64,000 bases of DNA from Ruminococcaceae bacterium BL-4 (GCA_902809935.1 LR778134.1:1922001-1986000); one strand, 5' to 3'. Numbered from the stretch's first letter, positions 44,214-53,087 are shown. The notes: generated by a model not told the origin, from the sequence alone. Made by a program: numbers and translations.

Positions 44214-44242
44214 AAAGGTAGTTTATCCGGAGGAGGTAAAAA

Positions 44243-45775
44243 ATGGTCACTCAGATATGTAGTATGGGAATTTACGGGTTTACTGCATTTCCTGTTTATG
44301 TAGAAGCAGACGTAAGCCGAGCACTTCCATCCTTTGAAATTGTTGGGCTTCCGGATGCAGCTGTACGGGAATCCAGAGACCGCGTCCGTTCTGCAGTTAA
44401 AAATTGTGGACTCTCCTTCCCTACCGGAAAAATCATTGTAAATTTAGCTCCGGCAAATCAAAAAAAGGAAGGCTCTATTTATGATCTGCCGATTTTTATA
44501 TCCCTTCTCTGCGCTTCCGGACAATTAAAAGGGAATTTTCATGATACCGTATTTCTTGGAGAGCTCTCTCTTTCTGGGGAACTTCGTCCCATTAAAGGAG
44601 TTCTTCCTATGGCGATTGCTGCTTTCGAGGCAGGATTTAAAAAAATCATTGTACCAAAAACGAATGCAGCCGAAGCTGCCGTTGTGGAAGGCATGAAGGT
44701 TTATCCCGTTCAAGATGTGAAAGAACTTTTAAAATTTTTGCACAAAGAAATTAGAATTTTACCACAAAATCCAGAATCTCCAACTTTAAAATTGGAACAG
44801 GGATTACCTGATTTTGCGGATGTTCGTGGGCAGGAACAGGCAAAACGCGCTTTGGAAATTGCCGCTGCCGGTGGGCACAATATTCTTTTAATTGGCCCCC
44901 CCGGTTCCGGAAAAAGCATGCTGGCAAAATGTCTGCCTTCTATTTTACCTGATCTAAGCTTTGAAGAACAAATTGAAACGACAAAACTTTACTCTATTGC
45001 AGGCGAATTGCCAGAAGGTTCCTCTTTGATTCAAAGAAGACCTTTTAGGTCCCCTCACCATACCGTTTCTGCTGCAGGATTATCGGGAGGCGGACAGGTT
45101 CCCCATCCTGGAGAACTTTCACTTGCACACAATGGGGTCCTTTTTTTAGATGAACTCCCACAATTTAATCACACTGCTATTGAAGCGCTTCGCCAGCCTT
45201 TGGAAGATGGCACGGTTACGATTTCCCGCGTCAGCGGTAGTATTCGCTATCCCTGCTCTGTCATGTTGGTTGCTGCAATGAATCCGTGTCCGTGCGGATA
45301 TTATGGCCATCCGACCAGAGAATGCATCTGCACTCCTCAAGCTGTTAGCCGCTATTTAAACCGTGTTAGTGGGCCGCTGCTCGATCGTCTCGATCTTCAT
45401 ATTGAGGTTCCACCGGTTGCTTATGAAGCTTTAGCTAGTAAGCAAAAAGCGGAACCGAGCAGTGCGATAAAGGAAAGAGTGCAGGAAGCTAGAGAAATTC
45501 AGAATCAAAGATTTTCCGGCACTAATATCCGGTCAAATGCAAAAATCACACCTGAATTTTTACAGCAAGCCTGTAGACTCACCCCACCGGCAGAAGTACT
45601 TTTAAAAAAAGCATTTCAAAAGTTAGGGCTCTCTGCAAGAGCATATAACCGTGTATTAAAAGTCTCAAGAACGATTGCAGATCTTGACAGACAGAAAGAT
45701 ATTTTACCACGTCATGTGGCAGAAGCAGTACAATACCGGTCGTTGGACCGCAAATACTGGAACAGACAAATATAA
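44243..45775 (+). CDS. comM: YifB/ComM family Mg-chelatase-like AAA+ ATPase
   Basis: A 510-aa protein with an N-terminal Lon-protease-like fold (LPDAAVRESRDRVRSA), a central AAA+ domain with Walker A GPPGSGKSM and Mg-chelatase-type inserts, and a C-terminal domain. ComM acts as a branch-migration helicase during natural transformation in Gram-negatives; in Clostridia the role is less clear. GGAGGAGG precedes the ATG. It runs against the prevailing strand of this half of the window. Confidence 0.93.
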   Translation: MVTQICSMGIYGFTAFPVYVEADVSRALPSFEIVGLPDAAVRESRDRVRSAVKNCGLSFPTGKIIVNLAPANQKKEGSIYDLPIFISLLCASGQLKGNFHDTVFLGELSLSGELRPIKGVLPMAIAAFEAGFKKIIVPKTNAAEAAVVEGMKVYPVQDVKELLKFLHKEIRILPQNPESPTLKLEQGLPDFADVRGQEQAKRALEIAAAGGHNILLIGPPGSGKSMLAKCLPSILPDLSFEEQIETTKLYSIAGELPEGSSLIQRRPFRSPHHTVSAAGLSGGGQVPHPGELSLAHNGVLFLDELPQFNHTAIEALRQPLEDGTVTISRVSGSIRYPCSVMLVAAMNPCPCGYYGHPTRECICTPQAVSRYLNRVSGPLLDRLDLHIEVPPVAYEALASKQKAEPSSAIKERVQEAREIQNQRFSGTNIRSNAKITPEFLQQACRLTPPAEVLLKKAFQKLGLSARAYNRVLKVSRTIADLDRQKDILPRHVAEAVQYRSLDRKYWNRQI

Positions 45776-45776
45776 G

Positions 45777-45822
45777 TCAAAAGAGGACATCCTCCTATTT
45801 TTAGGAATATGTCCTCTTTTTT
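45777..45822. terminator. Bidirectional terminator between comM and the ABC genes
   Basis: AAAAGAGGACAT (45779-45790) pairs with ATGTCCTCTTTT (45809-45820), with additional TCCT/AGGA pairing inside. It includes the last codons and stop of the ATPase gene. Confidence 0.88.
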
Positions 45823-46427
45823 ATGACCTTTTTTTCCAACGTTAATGGGACACCAGAAAAAAAACAAATTTCATCAGCAAATTGGTCTGCCTCTTCCAAA
45901 TCATGCGTCACAAAAATAATAGTCTTTCCTTTTGAGCTGGAACGGATCAAATCCATACACTGCTTTTTAATGACTGCATCCATCGCATGAAAAGGTTCAT
46001 CTAAAAGCAGCAATTCTCGATCTGCTGCTAATGCACGAGCCAGTGAAACACGCTGACACATTCCTCCTGAAAGAGAAGCAGGTAATTTTTCTTCTTCTCC
46101 TTCTAAGCCGACTCTTTTTAGCCAACTTTTCGCTTCCGTCTTTGTGTTTTTCCTTTTTCCCGGCAAAACAGCCGCAATATTATCTTGCGCCGAAAGCCAT
46201 GGAAAAAGTCGGTCTTCTTGGAATGCGAAGCTTACTGAAAAGGGATTGTTAACCACACCGGTTTCAGTTGATTGCAGCCCACATAAAACACGCAGCAATG
46301 TTGTTTTTCCACAGCCTGAAGGGCCTGTCAAACATGTGATTTTACCTAAAGAAAAATCCATACTGAAATCTCGGATTACAACTTTTTCTCCGAAAGAAAC
46401 ATTTAAATGGTTAACTGATAATTTCAT
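45801..46427 (-). CDS. ABC transporter ATP-binding protein (NitT/TauT type)
   Basis: A 208-aa ABC ATPase with Walker A GPSGCGKTT (about 36-44), Q-loop AFQEDRLFPW, signature LSGGMCQR and Walker B LLLLDEPFHAMD. This belongs to the SsuB/TauB-like group driving import. It overlaps the permease gene by 4 nt. With the permease and lipoprotein it makes a complete importer; the substrate is not deducible. Confidence 0.93.
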   Translation of the reverse strand: MKLSVNHLNVSFGEKVVIRDFSMDFSLGKITCLTGPSGCGKTTLLRVLCGLQSTETGVVNNPFSVSFAFQEDRLFPWLSAQDNIAAVLPGKRKNTKTEAKSWLKRVGLEGEEEKLPASLSGGMCQRVSLARALAADRELLLLDEPFHAMDAVIKKQCMDLIRSSSKGKTIIFVTHDLEEADQFADEICFFSGVPLTLEKKVIKKRTYS

Positions 46428-47203
46428 AAAATTCCCTGCAAATTAAATCTTTGAAGCATTTTTTTCATGATCCAAAGAATCAATTTTTCAAATATTACAC
46501 TTAAAATTATAACAACAATAGTCCATGCAAATAAGTCAGTCGTTTCAAGATAAATTTTCGAAGCATAAATATTTCCGCCAATCGATCTTTTTGCATTTGC
46601 AAGGACTTCCGCGGCAACGCCTGCTTTCCAAGCAAGCCCCAATGCGGTTGTACAGGCCGCAGAAAAATATGGAAGTACTGAGGGAAGATAAAACAACAAA
46701 AGCTTTCTGCTTTTAGAAAAAGAAAAAACTTCTGTTTCCTCCTCTAAATCGCTATCTATTTTCTGAATTCCTTCTGAAAGATTGCTCCAAATAATTGGTA
46801 ACACCATTAAAAAAGACGCCAATATCGGGACTTGACTTGCAGATAGCCAAACCAAAGCTAGGATAATAAAAGATGCAATCGGAGTTGCTTTAATGACGCT
46901 GAGGAGTGGATAAAACAAAAAATCAAGCATCGAAAATCGTGTCGTCAGATATGCAAGAACTGCGCCGCAGATAACACCTAACAAGAATCCCAAGCAGACA
47001 CACCCTATTGAAGCTGTGATAGACTGCCAAAATATCGGCTGAATGATCAGCTCGATAATTCTTCTTCCCACCGAAATAGGCGATACTAAAAGGATTTCTT
47101 GTCCAATTAGTTGAGCCGCTACTTGCCACAGTAAAATCCAAAATAAAACTGCAAAAATTTTTTTAAAAAAGCGAAAATCAGTTTTCGATGTAATAGAAGT
47201 CAT
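46424..47203 (-). CDS. ABC transporter permease (NitT/TauT type)
   Basis: A 259-aa membrane protein with about six hydrophobic segments and the EAA-like loop ALGLAWKAGVAAEVLA that contacts the ATPase. It starts inside the 3' end of the binding-protein gene (26-bp overlap) and overlaps the ATPase gene, so the three are translated together. Confidence 0.92.
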   Translation of the reverse strand: MTSITSKTDFRFFKKIFAVLFWILLWQVAAQLIGQEILLVSPISVGRRIIELIIQPIFWQSITASIGCVCLGFLLGVICGAVLAYLTTRFSMLDFLFYPLLSVIKATPIASFIILALVWLSASQVPILASFLMVLPIIWSNLSEGIQKIDSDLEEETEVFSFSKSRKLLLFYLPSVLPYFSAACTTALGLAWKAGVAAEVLANAKRSIGGNIYASKIYLETTDLFAWTIVVIILSVIFEKLILWIMKKMLQRFNLQGIL

Positions 47204-48191
47204 CTTGCGGAAGTGCTCCTCCTACCGATTTCGGATTAAAATCATATAAAACGTGTAAAAACGGCTGAATGCTGTCTTTCATTTTCTGCCCGTCAATATA
47301 AACAATATTACAGTTTGGAATTGCTTTTTCTGCAACTTGTGCAGGAATTGCAAGATAAGTTTCTGCCAATTTTGCAGCTTCGGTTGGAGAAGAATTTGCA
47401 AATTGTGTACTCGCTTCATATGATTTTAAGAAGTCGTGTATTACTTGTGGATTTTTCTCTGCAAATTCTTTGCGTACAACCAAGCATCCCATAGAAAGAA
47501 TGCTTCCATCCGAAGTGGCTTTCCCCCACTCTGAAGTTAAATCCAATGAACGTTTTACACTGCTGTTTTTGGCAAGCACTTGTGTGACAAAAGGTTCCGG
47601 CAAAACTGCAATTGATACTTTTCCGGCAATGACTTTTGCTGCCAGTTCACTGTGTTCAGAAGAATAGGAAATTGTAACATCTTTTCCTGGTTCTAATCCA
47701 TTTTTCTGAAGAATGTAATTTAACGCATATTCAGGAATCGCACCTTCTCCAGAAGCCTCAATCGACTTTCCTTTAAGATCCTGAATAGAAGAAACCGTTT
47801 CTCCATTTGTAACGAGCCAAAGTACCCCCAACGTATTAACTGCTGCCATCTGAATATTTCCAGAAGTCTTTTGATAAAGTGTTGCAGCCAGGTTTGTCGG
47901 AACAGCTGCAATATCTGCATTTCCTGAAGCCAATGCAGATACAATTTCATCGGGAGCAGTATCAACAGAAAATTCGTAAGAAGAATTTTCAGAGGCAGCC
48001 TGATCCATCATCTGAAGCATTCCAAATCCAGTTGGCCCTTTTAATGTTGCAACGTGTACCTTTGTCCCGCTTATTTTTGAAGAAGCTGAAGAAGGTATTT
48101 GAGAGTCTGCTTTAGTAGTACCACATCCGGCAGTAGAAATCAACATTAGAAACGCAGACGCCAAAGCCAAAATTCTTTTTTTACAGGTCAT
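47178..48191 (-). CDS. ABC transporter substrate-binding lipoprotein
   Basis: A 337-aa extracellular binding protein with a lipoprotein signal (KRILALASAFLMLISTAGC; acylated Cys at about residue 22). The NMT1/SsuA-like body has KVHVATLKGPTGFGMLQM and the segment SGNADIAAVPTN typical of NitT/TauT binding proteins. The ATG at 48191 follows AAGGAG. Likely ligands for the family are sulfonates, nitrate, pyrimidines or cofactors; sequence alone does not decide. The regulator gene lies immediately upstream. Confidence 0.88.
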   Translation of the reverse strand: MTCKKRILALASAFLMLISTAGCGTTKADSQIPSSASSKISGTKVHVATLKGPTGFGMLQMMDQAASENSSYEFSVDTAPDEIVSALASGNADIAAVPTNLAATLYQKTSGNIQMAAVNTLGVLWLVTNGETVSSIQDLKGKSIEASGEGAIPEYALNYILQKNGLEPGKDVTISYSSEHSELAAKVIAGKVSIAVLPEPFVTQVLAKNSSVKRSLDLTSEWGKATSDGSILSMGCLVVRKEFAEKNPQVIHDFLKSYEASTQFANSSPTEAAKLAETYLAIPAQVAEKAIPNCNIVYIDGQKMKDSIQPFLHVLYDFNPKSVGGALPQDDFYYIEN

Positions 48192-48218
48192 GTTAAATTC
48201 TCCTTGCAAATATCCACA

Positions 48219-48917
48219 TTAATTCAGTTCTGAAGCTGGTGAAAATTCCAATAACTTTTCCGCTTCCAAAAAATAAATGGTCCTTCCAATTCGATGAATA
48301 ATTTTATTTTCTTCCAATACATCAAGATAGCGATAAAGAGTAGCACGACTGATATTTAGCATCTCCGACAGTTCTGTCAGACTGCAGGGTAGCTGAACTG
48401 GAGAAGTACGACCTGCGCGAATATAAAGAGATAAAAGCCATGCACTTAATCTGCCCTCTCCTGTACGGCTAGAACAATCCGCAAGTCGTCCGGTTAAATG
48501 GGTGACGCGGTCAGATAAATAAACAATATAATTTTCAGCCGATTTCGGCTCAGCACAAAATAAACGCTGTAAACAGTCTCGTCGTATTTGCAACAAATGT
48601 CCAGCTTTATCGGCATACAAATCCGAGGGAGCCTCTTCTGTTCGAAAAGCTGATCCTACTCCGAATAAATCGCCGCTTTGAAATCTTTTTAAAAATAATT
48701 TGGTATTTCTTCCAATTCTGCGAAAAGCTTTCCATTCACCTGAAAGTACCAAAACAACGCCTTTAGGGTCATGAATCAATTCTCCACACCCATAGTGGAA
48801 GCATCTGCAAGCATCATCGTAAAAACAATTTTTTACAATTTTATCATCAACACGGTCAAAAAGAAACACCTTCGAAAAAAGTGATAAGTCTTTTTCTTCT
48901 TTTGAAATCGGTTCCAT
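48219..48917 (-). CDS. Crp/Fnr family transcriptional regulator
   Basis: A 232-aa regulator with an N-terminal cyclic-nucleotide-binding-like barrel and a C-terminal winged HTH (CSLTELSEMLNISRATLYRYL). Four cysteines cluster at residues 31, 37, 39 and 44, which suggests an Fe-S cluster, a metal or a redox switch. The ATG at 48917 follows TTGGAGGA; upstream in-frame ATGs lack such a site. It precedes the ABC importer on the same strand, so it probably controls that operon. Confidence 0.88.
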   Translation of the reverse strand: MEPISKEEKDLSLFSKVFLFDRVDDKIVKNCFYDDACRCFHYGCGELIHDPKGVVLVLSGEWKAFRRIGRNTKLFLKRFQSGDLFGVGSAFRTEEAPSDLYADKAGHLLQIRRDCLQRLFCAEPKSAENYIVYLSDRVTHLTGRLADCSSRTGEGRLSAWLLSLYIRAGRTSPVQLPCSLTELSEMLNISRATLYRYLDVLEENKIIHRIGRTIYFLEAEKLLEFSPASELN

Positions 48918-48958
48918 AAATCCTCCAACTTGCCTCATATAATACAAATTACACTTAA

Positions 48959-48987
48959 AGTATATCTAATTTCCATTATTTAGTCAA
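48959..48987 (-). promoter_or_regulatory. Promoter of the Crp/Fnr-ABC operon
   Basis: On the minus strand TTGACT (48987-48982) and TATACT (48964-48959) are 17 bp apart. An imperfect TAAT-4-ATTA repeat lies just downstream and could be an autoregulatory site. Confidence 0.75.
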
Positions 48988-48994
48988 GTCTATC

Positions 48995-49024
48995 AAAAAA
49001 AGAGACGCTGCTAAAGCAACGCCT
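48995..49024 (-). terminator. Terminator after the CD1247-type gene
   Basis: On the minus strand AGGCGTTGC pairs with GCAGCGTCT around TTTA, followed by T7. Confidence 0.8.
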
Positions 49025-49044
49025 CCTTGAAGAAAAAGTCCTAC

Positions 49045-49482
49045 TTATTTATCTTCGGAATCGTCTGTATCTTCGGTATCGCAGCAGCCGCAGTCACAGC
49101 TGTCATCAAGTTCAAATTCCAATGGCGTACCACAATTTGGACAATCAAGATGCCCGTCTGAAAGGATGTCCTCTGTCAGACAAACCGTTTCATTACAATT
49201 AGGGCAAGTGACTTCATAATAGGTGTCATCGTCCTCGTCATCACTGTCGTCATCTTCGTCATCTTCGTAGAAATCCTCTTCCAAAGAGCCAAGATCTTCA
49301 TCAACAGCATCAAGTTGGTCTGCCATATCATTCATGTTATCTTCTGCTTCGGAAATAGACAACGCCATATCATCCAATAAATCAATGATCGCATTAATCA
49401 CTTTGACTTCTTTTTTATCGGCATCCAATTCCAAACCTTCTGTCAAGCCACGAATATAAGCAACTCTTTCCGTATTTGTCAT
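49045..49482 (-). CDS. CD1247 N-terminal domain-containing protein
   Basis: A 145-aa acidic protein. The N-terminal helix bundle (RVAYIRGLTEGLELDADKKE) is the domain named after C. difficile CD1247. A run of Asp/Glu around residues 70-88 is followed by a zinc ribbon (CPNCNETVCL...CPNCGTPL) and a CDCGCC tail. Function unknown; it is regularly found beside efp in Clostridia, as here, where both read toward the left. Confidence 0.88.
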   Translation of the reverse strand: MTNTERVAYIRGLTEGLELDADKKEVKVINAIIDLLDDMALSISEAEDNMNDMADQLDAVDEDLGSLEEDFYEDDEDDDSDDEDDDTYYEVTCPNCNETVCLTEDILSDGHLDCPNCGTPLEFELDDSCDCGCCDTEDTDDSEDK

Positions 49483-49534
49483 GATGTGCCTCCTTTTAAA
49501 TAAATCATTTATTTTCTACCAAAAATAGTTTGGA

Positions 49535-50092
49535 TTACGCGCGCTCCATATATTCACCCGTACGGGTATCAATGCGAATCATTTCGCCTTCATTAATAAA
49601 CAAAGGAACTTTGATTTCTGCACCAGTTTCCAAAGTAGCTGGTTTTGTCGCATTGGTTGCGGTATCTCCCTTAAAGCCAGGATCTGTCTTTGTAATTTTA
49701 AGTTCTACAAAGTTCGGCGGTTCAATACCAAATACATTTCCTTTATAAGAAAGCACTTTGCATTCCATGTTTTCTTTTACGAACTTAAATCCATCACCAA
49801 GAACATCCTCATTAATCGGGATCTGCTCATAAGTTTCGGTGTCCATAAAATAATAAAGATTTCCATCTTTATAAAGATACTGCATCGGTTTACGCTCAAT
49901 GTAAGCAGTCGGATACTTATCATTCGGGTTGAACGTTCTCTCTGTTACAGCACCAGTAATCACATTACGGATTTTAGTACGGACAAAAGCAGCGCCTTTT
50001 CCAGGCTTTACATGCTGAAATTCAATAATCGAAACGACCTGGCCGTCCATTTCGAACGTAACGCCGTTGCGAAAATCACCTGCAGAAATCAT
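49535..50092 (-). CDS. efp: Elongation factor P
   Basis: Rescues ribosomes stalled on polyproline. Three beta-barrel domains in 185 aa; the loop [11 protein letters not shown] with the potentially modified lysine near residue 33 is present, and the C-terminal domain has [23 protein letters not shown], a classical EF-P ending. No modification enzyme genes are adjacent. Confidence 0.97.
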   Translation of the reverse strand: MISAGDFRNGVTFEMDGQVVSIIEFQHVKPGKGAAFVRTKIRNVITGAVTERTFNPNDKYPTAYIERKPMQYLYKDGNLYYFMDTETYEQIPINEDVLGDGFKFVKENMECKVLSYKGNVFGIEPPNFVELKITKTDPGFKGDTATNATKPATLETGAEIKVPLFINEGEMIRIDTRTGEYMERA

Positions 50093-50176
50093 AGATATTC
50101 CTCCACTATTTTATTTACTCTTATCAGTTTATATTATTTTCGTGAAAAATTCAAGCTCTTTTTCCTCAAAAGCAGG

Positions 50177-50617
50177 TTAAATCAAATCTTTTAAAGCCTG
50201 CAGAGCCAAAAAATAGCTGGTCTTTCCAAATCCAGAGATTTGTCCTGCACAAACCGATGCAATCACACTCAAATGGCGAAATTCTTCACGTGCGTAGATG
50301 TTGCTCATGTGGGTTTCAATAAACGGAATTCTTACGCTGCTGATCGCATCGCGTAAAGCATAGCTATAATGAGTTAAAGCCCCAGCATTGATAATTACGC
50401 CATTATAAATGCCGCGTGCTGCATGGATCTGATCAATCAGATCTCCTTCATGGTTAGACTGATAGATATCCAAATCATAACCCATCTGCCCCGCAAGATC
50501 TTTTACCTGCTGATAAATACTTTCAGCAGTCTCTTCTCCATAAACGCCTTTTTCGCGGATGCCGATCATATTTAAGTTAGGCCCTAATAAAAATAAAATT
50601 TTCTTTTTATTAGCCAT
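50177..50617 (-). CDS. aroQ: Type II 3-dehydroquinate dehydratase
   Basis: Third step of the shikimate pathway. LLGPNLNMIGIREKGVYG contains the catalytic tyrosine, followed by QSNHEGDLID, NAGALTHYS and the His in ETHMSNIYAREEFRH. 146 aa. The ATG at 50617 follows AAGGAG by 8 bp; a GTG at 50626 is too close to that site. It is 5 bp after yqeG and likely co-transcribed. Confidence 0.95.
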   Translation of the reverse strand: MANKKKILFLLGPNLNMIGIREKGVYGEETAESIYQQVKDLAGQMGYDLDIYQSNHEGDLIDQIHAARGIYNGVIINAGALTHYSYALRDAISSVRIPFIETHMSNIYAREEFRHLSVIASVCAGQISGFGKTSYFLALQALKDLI

Positions 50618-50622
50618 TTTCC

Positions 50623-51147
50623 TCACTCCTTACTGGAAATATACAAGCCATTTTTTCGAAGATACTCTCGAACCCGATTTTCCTTGCTGCGCCGATAAAC
50701 AAACGAGCGTTTGCTTTCCGGAGTCTGCGGGGTCAAAAGGATTGACCGCAAGCCAGCAAGATTTGCACCAACGATATCGGTAAAGACCTGATCTCCAATT
50801 ACAACGGTATTATGTCTGGAAGAATGTAAACGTCTCATAGCGGCAAAATAACTGAAAGGAAGAGGCTTACAGCCTAATGACAAAGAGTCCAGATAATATT
50901 TAGCTGCAAAGGGCGAAACTCGTCTTTTAAAATTATTGGATAGAATGATAATTTGAAAATTATTTTTGAGCATCTTTTGAACCCATTCAATTGTTCCCGG
51001 GTATGGTGTTTGCTTACCGGGCGCTGATAAAGTATTATCCACATCCAGGATAATTGATGAAACTCCCATTTTATGAAGGATCTCCGGAGTAATATCCGTC
51101 ACTTTATCTGCTCCCAAAGTAGGCATTGAATATCTCGTATCTATCAA
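50623..51147 (-). CDS. yqeG: YqeG family HAD IIIA-type phosphatase
   Basis: A 174-aa haloacid dehalogenase phosphatase with motif I ILDVDNTLSAPG (Asp-x-Asp), motif II ILSNN and the motif IV-like VIGDQVFTDIVGAN. YqeG homologues dephosphorylate phospholipid or sugar phosphates, and the substrate is unclear. The likely start is a TTG at 51147 with AAGGAAT upstream; an ATG at 51126 has no ribosome site. Confidence 0.88.
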   Translation of the reverse strand: MIDTRYSMPTLGADKVTDITPEILHKMGVSSIILDVDNTLSAPGKQTPYPGTIEWVQKMLKNNFQIIILSNNFKRRVSPFAAKYYLDSLSLGCKPLPFSYFAAMRRLHSSRHNTVVIGDQVFTDIVGANLAGLRSILLTPQTPESKRSFVYRRSKENRVREYLRKNGLYISSKE

Positions 51148-51183
51148 AGTGGATTCCTTTCTGTCCAGTAAATTTTCGATAAA

Positions 51184-51208
51184 AAAGCGGGCCTTTTAGG
51201 CCCGCTTT
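51184..51208 (-). terminator. Terminator after rpsU
   Basis: AAAGCGGGCC (51184-51193) pairs with GGCCCGCTTT (51199-51208), giving a GC-rich stem and T run on the minus strand. Confidence 0.92.
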
Positions 51209-51250
51209 CTATTGGATACCTCTGAAACCTACAACGCATTCGGAATAAAA

Positions 51251-51427
51251 TTACCGATACTTGCGTTTACGGGCTGCTTCGGACTTTTTCTTGCGCCGAA
51301 CAGAAGGCTTCTCATAAGCCTCACGTTTCCGGACTTCTGCGATCACGCCAGATCTTGCGCATTGCTTTTTGAACCGTCTGAGGGCACTATCCAGAGACTC
51401 ATTTTCTTTAATTCGGATCTCAGCCAT
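51251..51427 (-). CDS. rpsU: 30S ribosomal protein S21
   Basis: A 58-aa basic protein beginning [19 protein letters not shown], a classical S21 sequence with an Arg/Lys-rich C-terminus ([15 protein letters not shown]). S21 helps mRNA binding to the 30S subunit. A GGAGGG site precedes the ATG and a near-perfect promoter lies upstream. It is monocistronic between that promoter and a terminator. Confidence 0.97.
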   Translation of the reverse strand: MAEIRIKENESLDSALRRFKKQCARSGVIAEVRKREAYEKPSVRRKKKSEAARKRKYR

Positions 51428-51488
51428 TTATTTTCCCTCCCATCCGCTGACTAGGCAGGGGTATTTGTAATCATATTACATGAAAAAT

Positions 51489-51517
51489 ATTATACTGATT
51501 TTCAGTGGAAATGTCAA
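51489..51517 (-). promoter_or_regulatory. Consensus promoter for rpsU
   Basis: On the minus strand TTGACA (51517-51512) and TATAAT (51494-51489) are 17 bp apart, a perfect SigA consensus. It is divergent from the tRNA promoter. Confidence 0.88.
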
Positions 51518-51575
51518 GCCTGTATCAGAAGTTTCTGCTGTTCTGTCGAAAAGCGAGCTTTTTGTAAAAACCTGC

Positions 51576-51604
51576 TTGACAACCTTATAATTAAGTGCTA
51601 TTAT
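51576..51604 (+). promoter_or_regulatory. Promoter for the second tRNA cluster
   Basis: TTGACA (51576-51581) and TATTAT (51599-51604) are 17 bp apart. Confidence 0.88.
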
Positions 51605-51655
51605 AAAACTCGCGTCGCGGGGGAAAATCTTCACTTGATGACACTTCGCAGAAAT

Positions 51656-51731
51656 AGGGGCATAGCTCAGCTGGTAGAGCAGTGGTCTCCAAAACCACGT
51701 GCCGAGGGTTCGAATCCTTCTGCCCCTGCCA
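51656..51731 (+). tRNA. tRNA-Trp(CCA)
   Basis: Acceptor AGGGGCA/TGCCCCT, anticodon CCA in loop CTCCAAA, encoded 3' CCA. Confidence 0.97.
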
Positions 51732-51734
51732 TTT

Positions 51735-51811
51735 GGCTCGGTAGTTCAGCTGGTTAGAACGCTAGCCTGTCACGCTAGAGGTCGACGGTTCGATCCCGTT
51801 CCGAGTCGCCA
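51735..51811 (+). tRNA. tRNA-Asp(GUC), second copy
   Basis: Identical over all 77 bases to the copy at 22481-22557. Confidence 0.97.
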
Positions 51812-51815
51812 TTTT

Positions 51816-51891
51816 GCTGCTATGGCTCAGTTGGCAGAGCACATCCTTGGTAAGGATGAGGTCATGCGTTCGAATCGCATTAGCAGCTCCA
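51816..51891 (+). tRNA. tRNA-Thr(GGU)
   Basis: Acceptor GCTGCTA/TAGCAGC, anticodon GGT in loop TTGGTAA, encoded CCA. Confidence 0.97.
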
Positions 51892-51929
51892 AAAAGATCC
51901 CAGAATTCATATGGATTCTGGGATCTTTT
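51892..51929 (+). terminator. Terminator of the second tRNA cluster
   Basis: AGATCCCAGAAT (51895-51906) pairs with ATTCTGGGATCT (51915-51926), flanked by A4 and T4. Confidence 0.9.
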
Positions 51930-51972
51930 GATACTCTTTAAAATTTTAAAAGATTCAAAAATACTGAATTAT

Positions 51973-52021
51973 AAAAGACAAGAGTGGCTTACCAAAATTT
52001 GATAAGTCACTCTTGTCTTTT
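51973..52021. terminator. Second, bidirectional terminator before pfkA end
   Basis: An arm at 51973-51991 (AAAAGACAAGAGTGGCTTA) pairs with 52003-52021 with one G-T wobble. It can end the tRNA transcript and the pfkA transcript. Confidence 0.88.
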
Positions 52022-52064
52022 TGCAAAAAATAGAATTGAATTGAAAGAAGGAATATTTCATAAC

Positions 52065-52086
52065 GATCTCAATTTAAATTGAGATC
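52065..52086. repeat. Perfect 22-bp palindrome across the pfkA stop
   Basis: The 11-bp half GATCTCAATTT is followed immediately by its reverse complement; the pfkA stop codon (52074-52076) sits at the centre. It may form a cruciform or an mRNA 3' hairpin. Confidence 0.7.
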
Positions 52087-53042
52087 ACATGAGCAATCTT
52101 ATAGAGTTCCATATTAAACTCGCGCTTTTTATTCAAAGCTTCTGTAATATCTAAATCAATGATTTTTCCATTTTGCATAACCACAACACGGTTACTGTTA
52201 CCTTCATACAGTAGCTTTGCTGCACGATACCCCATTTCGCTTGCTACCAGACGATCCCGTAGAGTCGGAGAACCACCACGCTGCACATGCCCAAGAATCG
52301 TTACTCTCGTTTCAATTCCTGTTTCATTTTTAATTCGTTTTCCTAGCTCTTCTACCCCACCGACGCCTTCTGCAACAACAATAATAAAGTGGCGCTTTCC
52401 AGCTTTCTGCGTAAACTTCATGCGATCCACAATATCTCGCTGAAAATCAAAAGGAACTTCTGGAACCAAAATAGAAGTTGCGCCTACTGCAATGCCTGAC
52501 TGCAAAGCAAGTTCTCCGCAGCGACGTCCCATAACCTCTACAACACTGCAGCGGTCATGAGACTCTGCTGTATCACGCAGTCTATCAACCATTTCAACAA
52601 CCGTATTCATTGCCGTATCAAAACCAACCGTATATTCACTGGACGCAATATCATTATCAATTGTTCCCGGAATTCCAATGCAGGGAATTCCAGCTCCTGT
52701 TAAATCTCTTGCGCCACGAAAAGAACCATCACCGCCAATAACGACTACACCGCTAATGTCAAGCTTATGACACATATCAGCCGCCTTTTTTACACCTTCC
52801 GGCGTATTAAATTCTGGACTGCGTGCTGTATAAATTACCGTTCCACCACGGTGGATAATATCCGAAACACTCCGCAGATTCATTTCCACTGTATCACCGG
52901 ATAAAAGTCCATTATATCCCCGTTTTATACCGATTACACGCATTCCCAAATAAAGTCCGGTACGCACGACTGCACGAACAGCTGCATTCATTCCAGGGGC
53001 GTCTCCGCCGCTTGTTAAAACTGCAATTGATTTCGCTCCCAT
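52074..53042 (-). CDS. pfkA: 6-phosphofructokinase
   Basis: ATP-dependent phosphorylation of fructose-6-phosphate, the committed step of glycolysis. SGGDAPGMNAAVRA, GGDGSFRGA, the catalytic GTIDND and GRRCGELAL motifs are all present; 322 aa, typical of the allosteric bacterial enzyme. AGGAGGA precedes the ATG. A promoter overlapping a Rex-like palindrome lies upstream, so expression may follow the NADH/NAD+ ratio. Confidence 0.97.
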   Translation of the reverse strand: MGAKSIAVLTSGGDAPGMNAAVRAVVRTGLYLGMRVIGIKRGYNGLLSGDTVEMNLRSVSDIIHRGGTVIYTARSPEFNTPEGVKKAADMCHKLDISGVVVIGGDGSFRGARDLTGAGIPCIGIPGTIDNDIASSEYTVGFDTAMNTVVEMVDRLRDTAESHDRCSVVEVMGRRCGELALQSGIAVGATSILVPEVPFDFQRDIVDRMKFTQKAGKRHFIIVVAEGVGGVEELGKRIKNETGIETRVTILGHVQRGGSPTLRDRLVASEMGYRAAKLLYEGNSNRVVVMQNGKIIDLDITEALNKKREFNMELYKIAHVISI

Positions 53043-53087
53043 TTGGTAGTCCTCCTATTTGCTTAATCGGTTTCTAACTTTACTTTA

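Noticed and set aside
51699-51941. Open frame running through tRNA-Trp, tRNA-Asp and tRNA-Thr
   Set aside because: Overlaps three clear tRNAs and their terminator, with no ribosome site of its own.
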